Of a stretch of DNA of 64,000 nt, positions 24,500-32,918 are shown in pieces (position 1 is the first letter of the stretch; each line of letters begins with the position of its first letter). A program made the translations under genes and the position numbers. The notes below the pieces were generated by a model. It saw only the letters and a program-made list of their open reading frames with translations. It was not told the origin of the DNA and did no database searches. Location of the stretch: assembly GCF_002101555.1 (NCBI RefSeq), contig NZ_LQOL01000081.1, forward strand, positions 1-64,000, given 5' to 3'. This DNA comes from Mycolicibacterium canariasense (lineage in GTDB: Bacteria; Actinomycetota; Actinomycetes; Mycobacteriales; Mycobacteriaceae).

Positions 24500-24877
24500 C
24501 TACTTGCGGGCGCGCACCTTCTTGATCGCCTGGTCCCACAGCAGCAACGTGCCGGCCTTCAGCGCGGCGGGTTTCAACAGCTCGCGCCACATCAGGGCGG
24601 CCAGCCACAGCCCGAGGTCGATACCTGCCGACACCCCGGCGCAGGTCACCACGTCGCCCTGGTGCACGATCCGCTCGTCGCCGACCGGTTCGACCCCGAA
24701 CGTCTTGAGCACCGGCAGCGCCGCCCAGTGCGAGGTGGCGCGTTTGCCGTCGAGCACGCCAGAGGCGGCCAGGATGATCGAACCGGAACACACCGATGCC
24801 GTCCACGTCGCCGTGCGGCGGGCGCGCAACACAATGGCGGTTTGGGTCACCGTCTCATCGTGACCGCCGGCGGCCAT
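24500..24877 (-). pseudogene. N-terminally truncated DJ-1/PfpI-family protein
   Basis: This 125-residue frame matches only the C-terminal half of a DJ-1/PfpI (GATase1-like) protein: the nucleophile elbow SVCSGSIILAASGVLDGK and HWAALPVLKTFG are intact, and VVTCAGVSAGIDLGLWLAA is a typical end. The N-terminal 80-90 residues of the fold are absent; upstream lies an unrelated HicB gene on the other strand. It is probably non-functional debris between bpoC and menC. Confidence 0.7.
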
Positions 24878-24949
24878 GGCGTCCAGGACATGGGCTCAGA
24901 GCCGCTTGAGTACGCGATCGGTGTCGGTGCCGCGCGCGATGATCCGGCC

Positions 24950-25294
24950 ATGCCGCGCTACACGTATCGCGCCGAGTGGTCTCCCGAAGCCAGGAAGTAC
25001 ATCGGCCTGTGCCTGGAATTCCCCACGCAGTTCGCCTACGGCCCCACCGCCGCGAAGGCGACCGCCGCGATCGAGCAGGAGGTGGGCGCCTATGTCACCG
25101 AGATGGTCGAGGACGGTTTCGACCCGCCGCCGTCGCTGACCGACCGCAAGTACAGCGGCCGGTTCGTGGTGCGCACCTCGCCGGTGCTGCACGGCAAGCT
25201 GATGGTGGAGGCGGCCGAGCAACGGGTGTCGCTGAATCAGTGGGTGGTGCAGAAGCTGTGCGGCCGCCCGCCGTCGCTCGACGACCTGTTCTGA
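24950..25294 (+). CDS. HicB-family antitoxin-like protein without a HicA partner
   Basis: This 114-residue protein has the HicB partial RNase-H-like fold (YTYRAEWSPEARKYIGLCLEFP) and a C-terminal ribbon-helix-helix (VEAAEQRVSLNQWVVQKLC) that would bind DNA. HicB normally neutralises the HicA mRNA-cleaving toxin encoded next to it. No small HicA-like frame is present within several hundred bases on either side, so it is an orphan or a stand-alone regulator. A 30-bp perfect palindrome begins 17 bases after its stop. Confidence 0.82.
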   Translation: MPRYTYRAEWSPEARKYIGLCLEFPTQFAYGPTAAKATAAIEQEVGAYVTEMVEDGFDPPPSLTDRKYSGRFVVRTSPVLHGKLMVEAAEQRVSLNQWVVQKLCGRPPSLDDLF

Positions 25295-25310
25295 GCCGCA
25301 CTCGAGTCCG

Positions 25311-25340
25311 GAAAGCGATATCGCATGCGATATCGCTTTC
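25311..25340. repeat. 30-bp perfect palindrome
   Basis: The sequence GAAAGCGATATCGCA (25311-25325) is followed immediately by its exact reverse complement (25326-25340), with no loop. It contains two GCGATATCGC units. It lies between the hicB stop and the menC stop. It could be a terminator for the convergent genes or a binding site for a dimeric repressor such as HicB. Confidence 0.85.
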
Positions 25341-25383
25341 GACAACCATGTGCCGCCCGGAACTGGGCGCCGCCACCCGGCCG

Positions 25384-26277
25384 TCACAGCAGCGGGTAGC
25401 AGTCCCGCACGCGGTCGATCCACCACTGCCGCCGATCCGCCGACACCGCCAACCCGGCCAACCGGGCCGGGTCGGGAGTGACCGACCCGACCGGCAGAAA
25501 GCCGTCGGTGGGCAATGCGACATCCGCCACGTCCTCGACGAACAACCCGCCGGTGCCCAATCCGCAGGCGTGCGGCAACTCCGGTAGGCACGCCGCGGCC
25601 AGCAGACCGCGGGACATCCCCACCGCCGAGTCCAGCGCACTCGACACCACCAGCGGGATGCCGATCGCCGCGGCGATGTCCAGCAGCCGGCCCACCCCAC
25701 CCAGCGGGGCGACCTTGACCACCGCGATATCGGCCGCCTGCAGCCTGGCCACCCGGAACGGATCGGTGGCCTTGCGGATCGACTCGTCGGCCGCCACCGG
25801 CACGTCGATCAGCCGGCGCAACTGCGCGAGCTCTTCGGCCGTCGCACAAGGCTGTTCGAGATACTCCAAGGGCCCGAGACTGGCGGCCGCCCGCACCGCC
25901 TGGTCCACCGTCCAGCCCCCGTTGGCATCGACCCGGACGACGGGCACCAGGGCGCGCACCGCCGCCACCCGGTCGATGTCGTCGGCAAGGGTCTGCCCTG
26001 GCTCGGCGACCTTCACCTTCGCGGTCCGTGCGCCGGGAAACCGGGCCAGCACCTCGGGCACCTGCGCCGCGGGCACCGCGGGCACGGTCGCGTTGATCGC
26101 AATACGGTCCCGTCGCGGCATGGGCGAAACCCCGTACGCCGCTTCGATTCCGGACGCCAGCCAGTGCACGGCCTCGGGCGGCTCGTACTCCAGGAACGCC
26201 CCGAACTCACCCCAGCCCGCGGGCCCGTCGATCAGCGCCACCTCGCGCACGGTGATCCCGCGGAACCGCACCCGCAT
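25384..26277 (-). CDS. menC: o-succinylbenzoate synthase (MenC) with a displaced start
   Basis: MenC dehydrates SHCHC to o-succinylbenzoate. The enolase-superfamily features are present: TAKVKVAEPG (catalytic Lys), VRVDANGGW, YLEQPC, AADESI and KVAPLGG. From ATG 26277 the protein has 297 residues, shorter than the roughly 326 I recall for Rv0553. The frame continues upstream with family-like codons (LLERLHIVALP) but holds no ATG, GTG or TTG before a stop; the acyl-CoA ligase gene ends at 26327 inside that stretch. The N-terminal strand may therefore be lost, or a CTG used. The core active site is intact. Confidence 0.88.
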   Translation of the reverse strand: MRVRFRGITVREVALIDGPAGWGEFGAFLEYEPPEAVHWLASGIEAAYGVSPMPRRDRIAINATVPAVPAAQVPEVLARFPGARTAKVKVAEPGQTLADDIDRVAAVRALVPVVRVDANGGWTVDQAVRAAASLGPLEYLEQPCATAEELAQLRRLIDVPVAADESIRKATDPFRVARLQAADIAVVKVAPLGGVGRLLDIAAAIGIPLVVSSALDSAVGMSRGLLAAACLPELPHACGLGTGGLFVEDVADVALPTDGFLPVGSVTPDPARLAGLAVSADRRQWWIDRVRDCYPLL

Positions 26278-26326
26278 CGGCAGGGCGACGATGTGCAGCC
26301 GCTCCAGCAGGTCGTCGAGCGGTGCG

Positions 26327-27910
26327 TCAAACGGTGGCGCGATCGCGACCCTCCCAGTGTGGTGTGCGCAAGTCCTTCTTCATGATCTTGCCAGTCGGGT
26401 TGCGCGGCAACGCGTCGGTGAAGTCCACCGTCTTCGGGCACTTGTAGGCAGCCAGCCGTTGCCGCGCCCAGGCGATCAGCTCGTCCGCCGAAACCTCGCC
26501 GCCGGCCTCCCCGACGGCCTCTCTGTCCAAGGCGACGACGGCCTTGACGGCCTCACCCCACTTCTCGTCGGGAACCCCGAACACCGCCACCTCGGCCACC
26601 GCCGGGTGCTCGGCGAGCACCCGTTCCACCTCGATCGAGTAGATGTTCTCCCCGCCGGAGATGATCATGTCCTTGAGCCGATCCTCGACGAAGACGTAAC
26701 CGTCGGCGTCGACCCGGCCGATGTCGCCGGTGCGGAACCAGCCGTCCGGGGTGATGGCCTCGGCGGTGGCCTCCGGCTTGTTCAGATATCCCTTCATCAA
26801 CTGCGGTGTGCGGAACCACAATTCGCCTTGCTCTCCGTCGGGCACATCCTCGCCGGTATTCGGGTCGACCACGCGCAGCTGCGCCTCGGGGATCAGCGTG
26901 CCCGCGCTGATCAGGCGCTCCTCGTTGCCGCCGCGGTGATCTTCGGGCATCAACCGGGTCACCACACCGCACACCTCGGTGAGCCCGTACACCTGGATGA
27001 ACTCGGTGTCCGGCCAGGCCTGCAGCGCCCGCCGCAACAGCGGCAGCGGCATGGGCGAGGCACCGTAGGCGTAGGTCTTGAGCGCCCCGAACAGCTGCAC
27101 CGCGTCCGGGCCGGTGTCGAGCACCTTGGCCAGCACGGCGGGCACCAGGAAGGTCCGGTTGGCGCCGGCGAGGATGCCGCCGGCCAGCGCGGCCCCGTCG
27201 ACATCGCGGGTCATGTAGCTGGGTACACCGTTCTGCAGGCCGTACTGCATGTAGGACGTGCCGCCGACGTGGAACAACGGCATGGCGACCAGATTCTTGT
27301 CGCCCGGCTCGGCGGTCCAGCCCTCGAAGGCGTTGACGGTGTGGGCGATGACATTGGCCTGCGTCAGCGCGACACCCTTGGGCCGGCCGGTGGTACCCGA
27401 GGAGTACATCACGATGCACACGTCATCGGGGGTGACCTCCGGGGACCGCCCGACCGGGCTGGCCGCGGCCAGCATCGCCTCGTACCCGTCATCTCCGTCG
27501 GGCTTGACCTCGACGATCTCGGTAACGGCCGGCAGCTTGTCGCGGATGGCCTCGACGGCCGGCATCAGTTCGGCGCCCACGAACAGCAGGGTGGCGCCGG
27601 AATCGTTGAGCACGTAGTCCAATTCCTCGGCGGCCAGCCGGAAGTTGATGATGGCGTTGGCCGCACCGAGCGACGCGGCCGCCAGTGTCGCCTCCACGCA
27701 GGCGGGGTGGTTCTTGTCCAGGAACGCGACGACGCCACCGCGCCCGACGCCGCGCGCCGCCAGCGCCCCGGCCAGCCGCCGGACCCGATCGTCCCATTGC
27801 GACCAGGTCCAGCTGCGCTGCAGATAGGTCACCGCCTCGGCATCGGGTGTGGTGGCCGCCCACCGCGCGACACGTTCATCGAGAAACCGGGGTGCGGGCA
27901 ACTCTGACAT
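26327..27910 (-). CDS. Fatty acyl-CoA ligase (FadD/AMP-binding)
   Basis: This 527-residue ANL-superfamily ligase activates a carboxylic acid through an acyl-adenylate. It shows the P-loop YSSGTTGRPKG, the A5 region YGLTEVCG, the A7 motif FRTGDIGRVD, the A8 hinge DMIISGGENI and the catalytic lysine in RNPTGKIMK. ATG 27910 begins the typical SELPAPRFLDERVA start. The 3' end overlaps the upstream-encoded part of menC. In M. tuberculosis menC has no such neighbour, so this gene is probably an insertion. Substrate unknown. Confidence 0.88.
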   Translation of the reverse strand: MSELPAPRFLDERVARWAATTPDAEAVTYLQRSWTWSQWDDRVRRLAGALAARGVGRGGVVAFLDKNHPACVEATLAAASLGAANAIINFRLAAEELDYVLNDSGATLLFVGAELMPAVEAIRDKLPAVTEIVEVKPDGDDGYEAMLAAASPVGRSPEVTPDDVCIVMYSSGTTGRPKGVALTQANVIAHTVNAFEGWTAEPGDKNLVAMPLFHVGGTSYMQYGLQNGVPSYMTRDVDGAALAGGILAGANRTFLVPAVLAKVLDTGPDAVQLFGALKTYAYGASPMPLPLLRRALQAWPDTEFIQVYGLTEVCGVVTRLMPEDHRGGNEERLISAGTLIPEAQLRVVDPNTGEDVPDGEQGELWFRTPQLMKGYLNKPEATAEAITPDGWFRTGDIGRVDADGYVFVEDRLKDMIISGGENIYSIEVERVLAEHPAVAEVAVFGVPDEKWGEAVKAVVALDREAVGEAGGEVSADELIAWARQRLAAYKCPKTVDFTDALPRNPTGKIMKKDLRTPHWEGRDRATV

Positions 27911-27971
27911 GCCAGCAGCGTGCCATGACGGATCCCGCACCAGCCGGCTTTCCGGCAAACCTGTTCTGCGC

Positions 27972-29567
27972 TCAGGTCGCCCGGTGGTGGCGCGGGAACT
28001 GGGCCACCACAGCCGAGCCGTCCGCGCGGGGATCCGCCGCCGCGATCAACCGCCCGTCCTCGCCCACCTGCACCACGTTGGCCTGCCCCAGCCCTTCGGT
28101 GTGCGGTGGCACCTGTACCACGTCGAGACCGGACGCGGCCAGTGCCGCAGTGGCGGCGGGGTCGAGCCCGGTCTCGACGACGACCGTGTCGTCGGTGCAG
28201 CCCGCCACCTGTTGCCCGACCACCGCACGGGGCGCGGAGACCGCGTCCGCGGCGCTTACCCCGGCGATCATGCGCAGCAGCACCTGCGTGAGGATCTGCG
28301 GTTGGCCCTGCCCGCCCATCGTCGCCAGCACATGACCGACCGCACCGCCACGGGTGGTCAGCACCGGCATCAAGGTGTGCAGCGGACGCTTCCTGGGCGC
28401 AAGGACATTCGGTGACCGCAGGTCGAGGGAGAAGCTGGTGCCACGGTTGTGGAACAGGATGCCGCTCTGCGGATCGATCAGGCCCGAACCGAAGGCGTGG
28501 TAGACGCTCTGGATCAGGGACACGGCGAAGCCGTCCTCATCGGCCGCGGCCACGCCGACGGTGTCACCGCCCGGCACCGCCCGCGTGGGCCCCTCCGCGG
28601 ATCCCAGCGGGGCCGCAGCGGCGAGGTCCTCGCTCACCAGCGCGGCCACGTCGACCTGGGCCAGCCGTGGATCCGCCAGCCGGGTCGACCGTAACCGGTT
28701 GCCCTGATGGAACACTCGCATCAGCGTGCCGAGGTCGGTGCCGAGCGGCGCGTCCAGACCCAGATCGCGGATGGCCGTCAGGGCCCGCAGCATCACGAAC
28801 CCGTGTGTGTTCGGGGGGCTGGTCAGGACGGTCAGGCCATGGAAATCCATCGCGATGGGATCGGTGACCTCCGGCCGGAACTCGGCGAAGTCGGCAGCGT
28901 CGAGCACCGAGCCGTGCGAGCGCAGATACCGCACCGTGCGATCGGCCAGACCGCCGGTGTAGAACTCGTCGGGCCCGGCACCGGCCAGTGCGCGCAGGCT
29001 GGCCGCCAGGGCGGGCTGGCGCAACAGCTCCCCCCGTCGCAGCGGACGCCCCGCGGGTCGGAAGATCTTGTCGAAATCCGCCATGCCGAACAGGTCGGCG
29101 TTCTCGGGATCACGCAGGTGACTGTCGAGGGATTCGGCCACCGGCACCCCGGCCTGCGCAATCCGCTCGGCCGGGCGCAGCAGCCGCTCCCAGGGCAGCC
29201 GAGCGCCGAAGCCGCGCAGGGTTTCCCAGCCGCGGACTCCGCCGGGCACGGTCACCGCGTCGGCGCCGCGCACCGGAAGGGCGCCGCCGTGGGTCGCCCG
29301 CATCCCGGCGGCATCGGCGCCGGTCCCCGACCAGCCCGAGGCGTTGACGCAGCGCACCACCCCGTCCGGGGTGCGGACCAGCGCGATCAGATCTCCGCCG
29401 AGTGCGACATTGTGTGGATAGACCACGGTGAGCACGGCGGCCGCGGCGATCGCGGCGTCGATCGCGTTGCCACCGTCGCGGTAGGCGGCCGTCGCCGCCT
29501 CGGTCGCCAGGACGTGCGGGGTGGCGATGGCGCCGGTGAACGGCGACGCGCCGTTGGTCATGGGCAC
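27972..29567 (-). CDS. Gamma-glutamyltransferase, cytosolic type
   Basis: This 531-residue protein is an Ntn-hydrolase of the gamma-glutamyltransferase family, made as a precursor and cut before a catalytic threonine. The candidate is Thr336 in PGGDTVGVAAADEDG; downstream GSGLIDPQSGILFHNRG and ATMGGQGQPQ are family motifs. No signal peptide is present, so it acts inside the cell. It is the last gene of an operon with a polar amino-acid ABC importer, which suggests hydrolysis of an imported gamma-glutamyl compound. The GTG at 29567 has GGGAG 10 bases upstream; an ATG two codons later is the alternative. Confidence 0.85.
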   Translation of the reverse strand: MPMTNGASPFTGAIATPHVLATEAATAAYRDGGNAIDAAIAAAAVLTVVYPHNVALGGDLIALVRTPDGVVRCVNASGWSGTGADAAGMRATHGGALPVRGADAVTVPGGVRGWETLRGFGARLPWERLLRPAERIAQAGVPVAESLDSHLRDPENADLFGMADFDKIFRPAGRPLRRGELLRQPALAASLRALAGAGPDEFYTGGLADRTVRYLRSHGSVLDAADFAEFRPEVTDPIAMDFHGLTVLTSPPNTHGFVMLRALTAIRDLGLDAPLGTDLGTLMRVFHQGNRLRSTRLADPRLAQVDVAALVSEDLAAAAPLGSAEGPTRAVPGGDTVGVAAADEDGFAVSLIQSVYHAFGSGLIDPQSGILFHNRGTSFSLDLRSPNVLAPRKRPLHTLMPVLTTRGGAVGHVLATMGGQGQPQILTQVLLRMIAGVSAADAVSAPRAVVGQQVAGCTDDTVVVETGLDPAATAALAASGLDVVQVPPHTEGLGQANVVQVGEDGRLIAAADPRADGSAVVAQFPRHHRAT

Positions 29568-29609
29568 TGCTGATCAACTCCCTCGGGAGGACGTACCGGC
29601 ATCCGGCGG

Positions 29610-30386
<777 letters not shown>

Positions 30387-30406
30387 TGCTTCTCCTGACG
30401 GGACGG

Positions 30407-31195
30407 TCATGCCTGCGGCTGTAGGGCCGGGTTCGGCGCGGCCCGCCGGGCGCCCAGCAGCCGCTGGGTGATCGGCACGCGCGCCTGGATGCCCAGCTGA
30501 CGGGCCAGCCGGTTCTCGATGCCGGCCTGCACGAAGGTCCAGATCGTGGTCAGCGCAAGGTAATAGATGGCGGCGACGATGAAGATCTCGAAGGTGTGAA
30601 ACGTCGCCGAGCTGATGGACTGGGTGACCAGGAACATCTCGCTGACACCGATCACCGACAGCACCGAGGTGGTCTTCATCATCCCGTTGAACGAGTTGCC
30701 CAGCGGCGGGACCATCACGCGCAGCGACTGCGGGACGATCACCCACCGCATGAGTTTCATCGGTGTCATGCCCAGCGACGCCGCCGCCTCGAACTGCCCT
30801 TTCGGTACGGAATCCAGTCCGGCCCGGACGATCTCGGCGATATAGGCGCTCTCGTTGATCATCAGTCCGATGATGGCGGCCTGCACGGCGGCCTTCACCG
30901 ACAAGCCGGCCAGTGACACATCGTGGAACTGGTACAACCCGACGGCCGCCAGCCCGGTGTAGATGATGACCAGTTGCACCAGCAGCGGCGTACCGCGGAT
31001 CACCCAGATGTACACGCCGGCACACCAGCGCACCACGGCGAACTGCGAGCGCCGCATCAGGGCCAGGACCAGCCCGAGCAGGGTGGCCAGCACCATCGCC
31101 ACCACCGAGATGACGATGGTCAGTACCAGTCCGTCCAGGAATGGCGCGCTCGGGGTGAGCAGCGCCTTCCAGAAGAACTGCCAGTCGAAGGTCAT
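30407..31195 (-). CDS. Polar amino-acid ABC transporter permease
   Basis: This 262-residue HisM/GlnP-type permease has five or so membrane helices and the EAA loop (EAAASLGMTPMKLMRWVIVPQ) that contacts the ATPase. Its N-terminus FWKALLTPSAPFLDGLVLTI is typical for the family. It lies 6 bp downstream of the binding-protein gene and overlaps the ATPase frame. A single permease suggests a homodimer. Confidence 0.9.
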   Translation of the reverse strand: MTFDWQFFWKALLTPSAPFLDGLVLTIVISVVAMVLATLLGLVLALMRRSQFAVVRWCAGVYIWVIRGTPLLVQLVIIYTGLAAVGLYQFHDVSLAGLSVKAAVQAAIIGLMINESAYIAEIVRAGLDSVPKGQFEAAASLGMTPMKLMRWVIVPQSLRVMVPPLGNSFNGMMKTTSVLSVIGVSEMFLVTQSISSATFHTFEIFIVAAIYYLALTTIWTFVQAGIENRLARQLGIQARVPITQRLLGARRAAPNPALQPQA

Positions 31196-31201
31196 GACGG
31201 G

Positions 31202-32080
31202 CTACTTCCGGATGCTGAGGTCGGCCTGACCCCACTGGGCCATGATCTTGTCGTAGCTTCCGTTGCCTTCCAGCGTGGCCAGGGCGGTCGCGATGGCGTC
31301 GTGTAATTCCTTGTTGCCCTTGAGCGTTGCCGCACCGATCTTGATGGTGCCGAACGGCTGTCCGGCCATCTGGATCTTGGCGCCGGTCTTGGTGGCGTAG
31401 TAGCCCAGTGTCTCGGCGGTATCGAGATAGGCGTCGACCTGCCCGTTCTGCACCTGTTGCAGTGCCACGTCGGCATGGCTGTTGCGGTTGATGTCGACGG
31501 CGGGCTTGCCTGCGGCCGTGCACTTCTCGGACTGTTCGGTGGCCAGCGCTTCGGCGGTGGTTGCCACGGCCACGATGACCTTCTTGCCGCACAGGCTGTC
31601 GTCCATCCCGGTGACCGCCGCCGGTTTGTCCTTCGACACCGCAATTCCGGTGCCGGAGTACACATACGGCACGAAATCGACCACCGCCTCGCGTTCGGGC
31701 TTGATGTAGAGCTGCGCCATGATCACATCGCACTGCTTGGCCTGCAACGTCGGGATGACGGCCGAGAACGCCGACTCGACGAACTGCGATTTGAGACCCA
31801 TCTCGGCAGCCAGGGCCTTGCCCAGGTCCACTTCGCTGCCCACCAGGGCGCCGGTCTCGTCGTGATAGACGTTGGGCGGCGTGCCGTCGTTGGGGGCACA
31901 GATCTTCAGCGTGCCGGCCTGCAGGATGGCCGGTGGGGCCACCTTGGCCGGCCCGCTGGGCGCCGGCGCCGACGAGTTCGACGACGAGCACGCCGCGAGC
32001 GCCGGCGCGGCCAGCAATGCGGCTCCGGCCAGTCCGGTGATCAGGGCTTTCTTCAGGGCTTTCTTCAGGGCTTTCTTCAA
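31202..32080 (-). CDS. Polar amino-acid ABC transporter substrate-binding lipoprotein
   Basis: This roughly 292-residue SBP_bac_3 protein has a lipoprotein signal ending LAAC (Cys31 from the TTG start). The basic n-region is KKALKKALKKAL, encoded by a 12-bp tandem repeat. The binding domain has GTLKICAPNDGTPPNV and DVIMAQLYIKPERE. TTG 32080 is chosen because GGAGG lies 4 bases upstream; an ATG at 32119 would add 13 residues. The ligand is unknown; glutamate or a gamma-glutamyl compound would fit the operon. Confidence 0.87.
   Translation of the reverse strand: MKKALKKALKKALITGLAGAALLAAPALAACSSSNSSAPAPSGPAKVAPPAILQAGTLKICAPNDGTPPNVYHDETGALVGSEVDLGKALAAEMGLKSQFVESAFSAVIPTLQAKQCDVIMAQLYIKPEREAVVDFVPYVYSGTGIAVSKDKPAAVTGMDDSLCGKKVIVAVATTAEALATEQSEKCTAAGKPAVDINRNSHADVALQQVQNGQVDAYLDTAETLGYYATKTGAKIQMAGQPFGTIKIGAATLKGNKELHDAIATALATLEGNGSYDKIMAQWGQADLSIRK
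32041..32076. repeat. Three 12-bp tandem repeats in a signal peptide
   Basis: TCAGGGCTTTCT is repeated three times without change. On the minus strand it encodes the unit KKAL in the charged n-region of the binding-protein signal peptide. Because the unit is a multiple of three, slippage would lengthen or shorten the n-region by four residues without a frameshift. Confidence 0.9.
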
Positions 32081-32134
32081 CGGTCCTCCAGAAGTCGTAC
32101 CGATGCCGGCATGGTTCACGTCACCCTCACGGCG

Positions 32135-32167
32135 CCTATCGAACGATAGGCCGCTATCGATCGATAG
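32135..32167. promoter_or_regulatory. Two adjacent palindromes, candidate TetR operators for the ABC/GGT operon
   Basis: CCTATCG-AA-CGATAGG (32135-32150) and CTATCGATCGATAG (32154-32167) share the core CTATCG/CGATAG and are 3 bases apart. They lie between the TetR gene and the importer operon, in the region expected for the operon promoter. Such paired palindromes are typical for TetR dimers; the adjacent regulator is the obvious candidate. Confidence 0.75.
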
Positions 32168-32228
32168 GGAAGCATTGGCCGGAACTCGTTACACAGTTAA
32201 CGCAGTCGTCACGGGAGGAGGTGGACGG

Positions 32229-32906
32229 TCAGTTCGCGTCGGCTACGGCCGGCACCGGCAGCCGGCCGCGCGTCATATCCCGGACGGCGTCGAGCCGGGA
32301 TTGGTCGACGAGCAGTGCGCGCAGCACGAAATCGGCCGCCTGCAAAGGACGTTCGCCGTGCATCGGCCCGGCCGGTCCGCCCTGTTCACGCAGCGTCTCG
32401 AACAGCGTGCCGTTGATCACCCGCAGCACGAAGCCCGGCTCGAAGGCCACGAACTCGCCGGCGGCGCGACCGCCCTCGACCAGACGCTCGACCTGGTCGT
32501 GGAACATCGCGATACCCTCGCGCTCGGCTTCGAACGCGTCGAGCGCCAGCACGGCATCGTGGTACAGGCCGCGGGCATCGAACGGCTGGGCCAGGCCCTC
32601 GAGCACGTCATAGGCGATCCCGAGATGGAGTCTCTCCGCCCAGGAGGACGTCTCCTCAAGCCGGCGTTGCATGCGGTCGATGCTCGGGCCCAGGTCGAGT
32701 TCGACCAGGGTGCGGAAGATTTCGTGCTTGGCCTGGAAATGGTGGAACAGCGAGGGCTGCCGGATGGCCACGGCCTCGGCGATATCGCGCGTCGAGGTGC
32801 CGAAGTAGCCACGCTGGGCGAACAACACCGACGCCGCGAGCAGGATGCGGCCCCGGGTCGAGGACCAGTCCACCGCCCTCGGCTCCCAGCCCTGCCCGTA
32901 TTTCAC
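32229..32906 (-). CDS. TetR/AcrR-family transcriptional regulator
   Basis: This 225-residue regulator has the TetR helix-turn-helix: RILLAASVLFAQRGYFGTSTRDIAEAVAIRQPSLFHHF is the classical block, shown here only as positions 20-57 with key words GYFGTSTRDIA and SLFHHF. The ligand domain is not assignable. It is 12 bases downstream of the amidohydrolase gene and upstream of two palindromes and the importer operon. It may regulate both sides. Confidence 0.85.
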   Translation of the reverse strand: MKYGQGWEPRAVDWSSTRGRILLAASVLFAQRGYFGTSTRDIAEAVAIRQPSLFHHFQAKHEIFRTLVELDLGPSIDRMQRRLEETSSWAERLHLGIAYDVLEGLAQPFDARGLYHDAVLALDAFEAEREGIAMFHDQVERLVEGGRAAGEFVAFEPGFVLRVINGTLFETLREQGGPAGPMHGERPLQAADFVLRALLVDQSRLDAVRDMTRGRLPVPAVADAN

Positions 32907-32918
32907 GGCTCAACTCTG

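Noticed and set aside
24600..25400. Possible HicA toxin next to HicB
   Set aside because: No small open frame with a HicA-like double-stranded RNA binding pattern was found on either strand.
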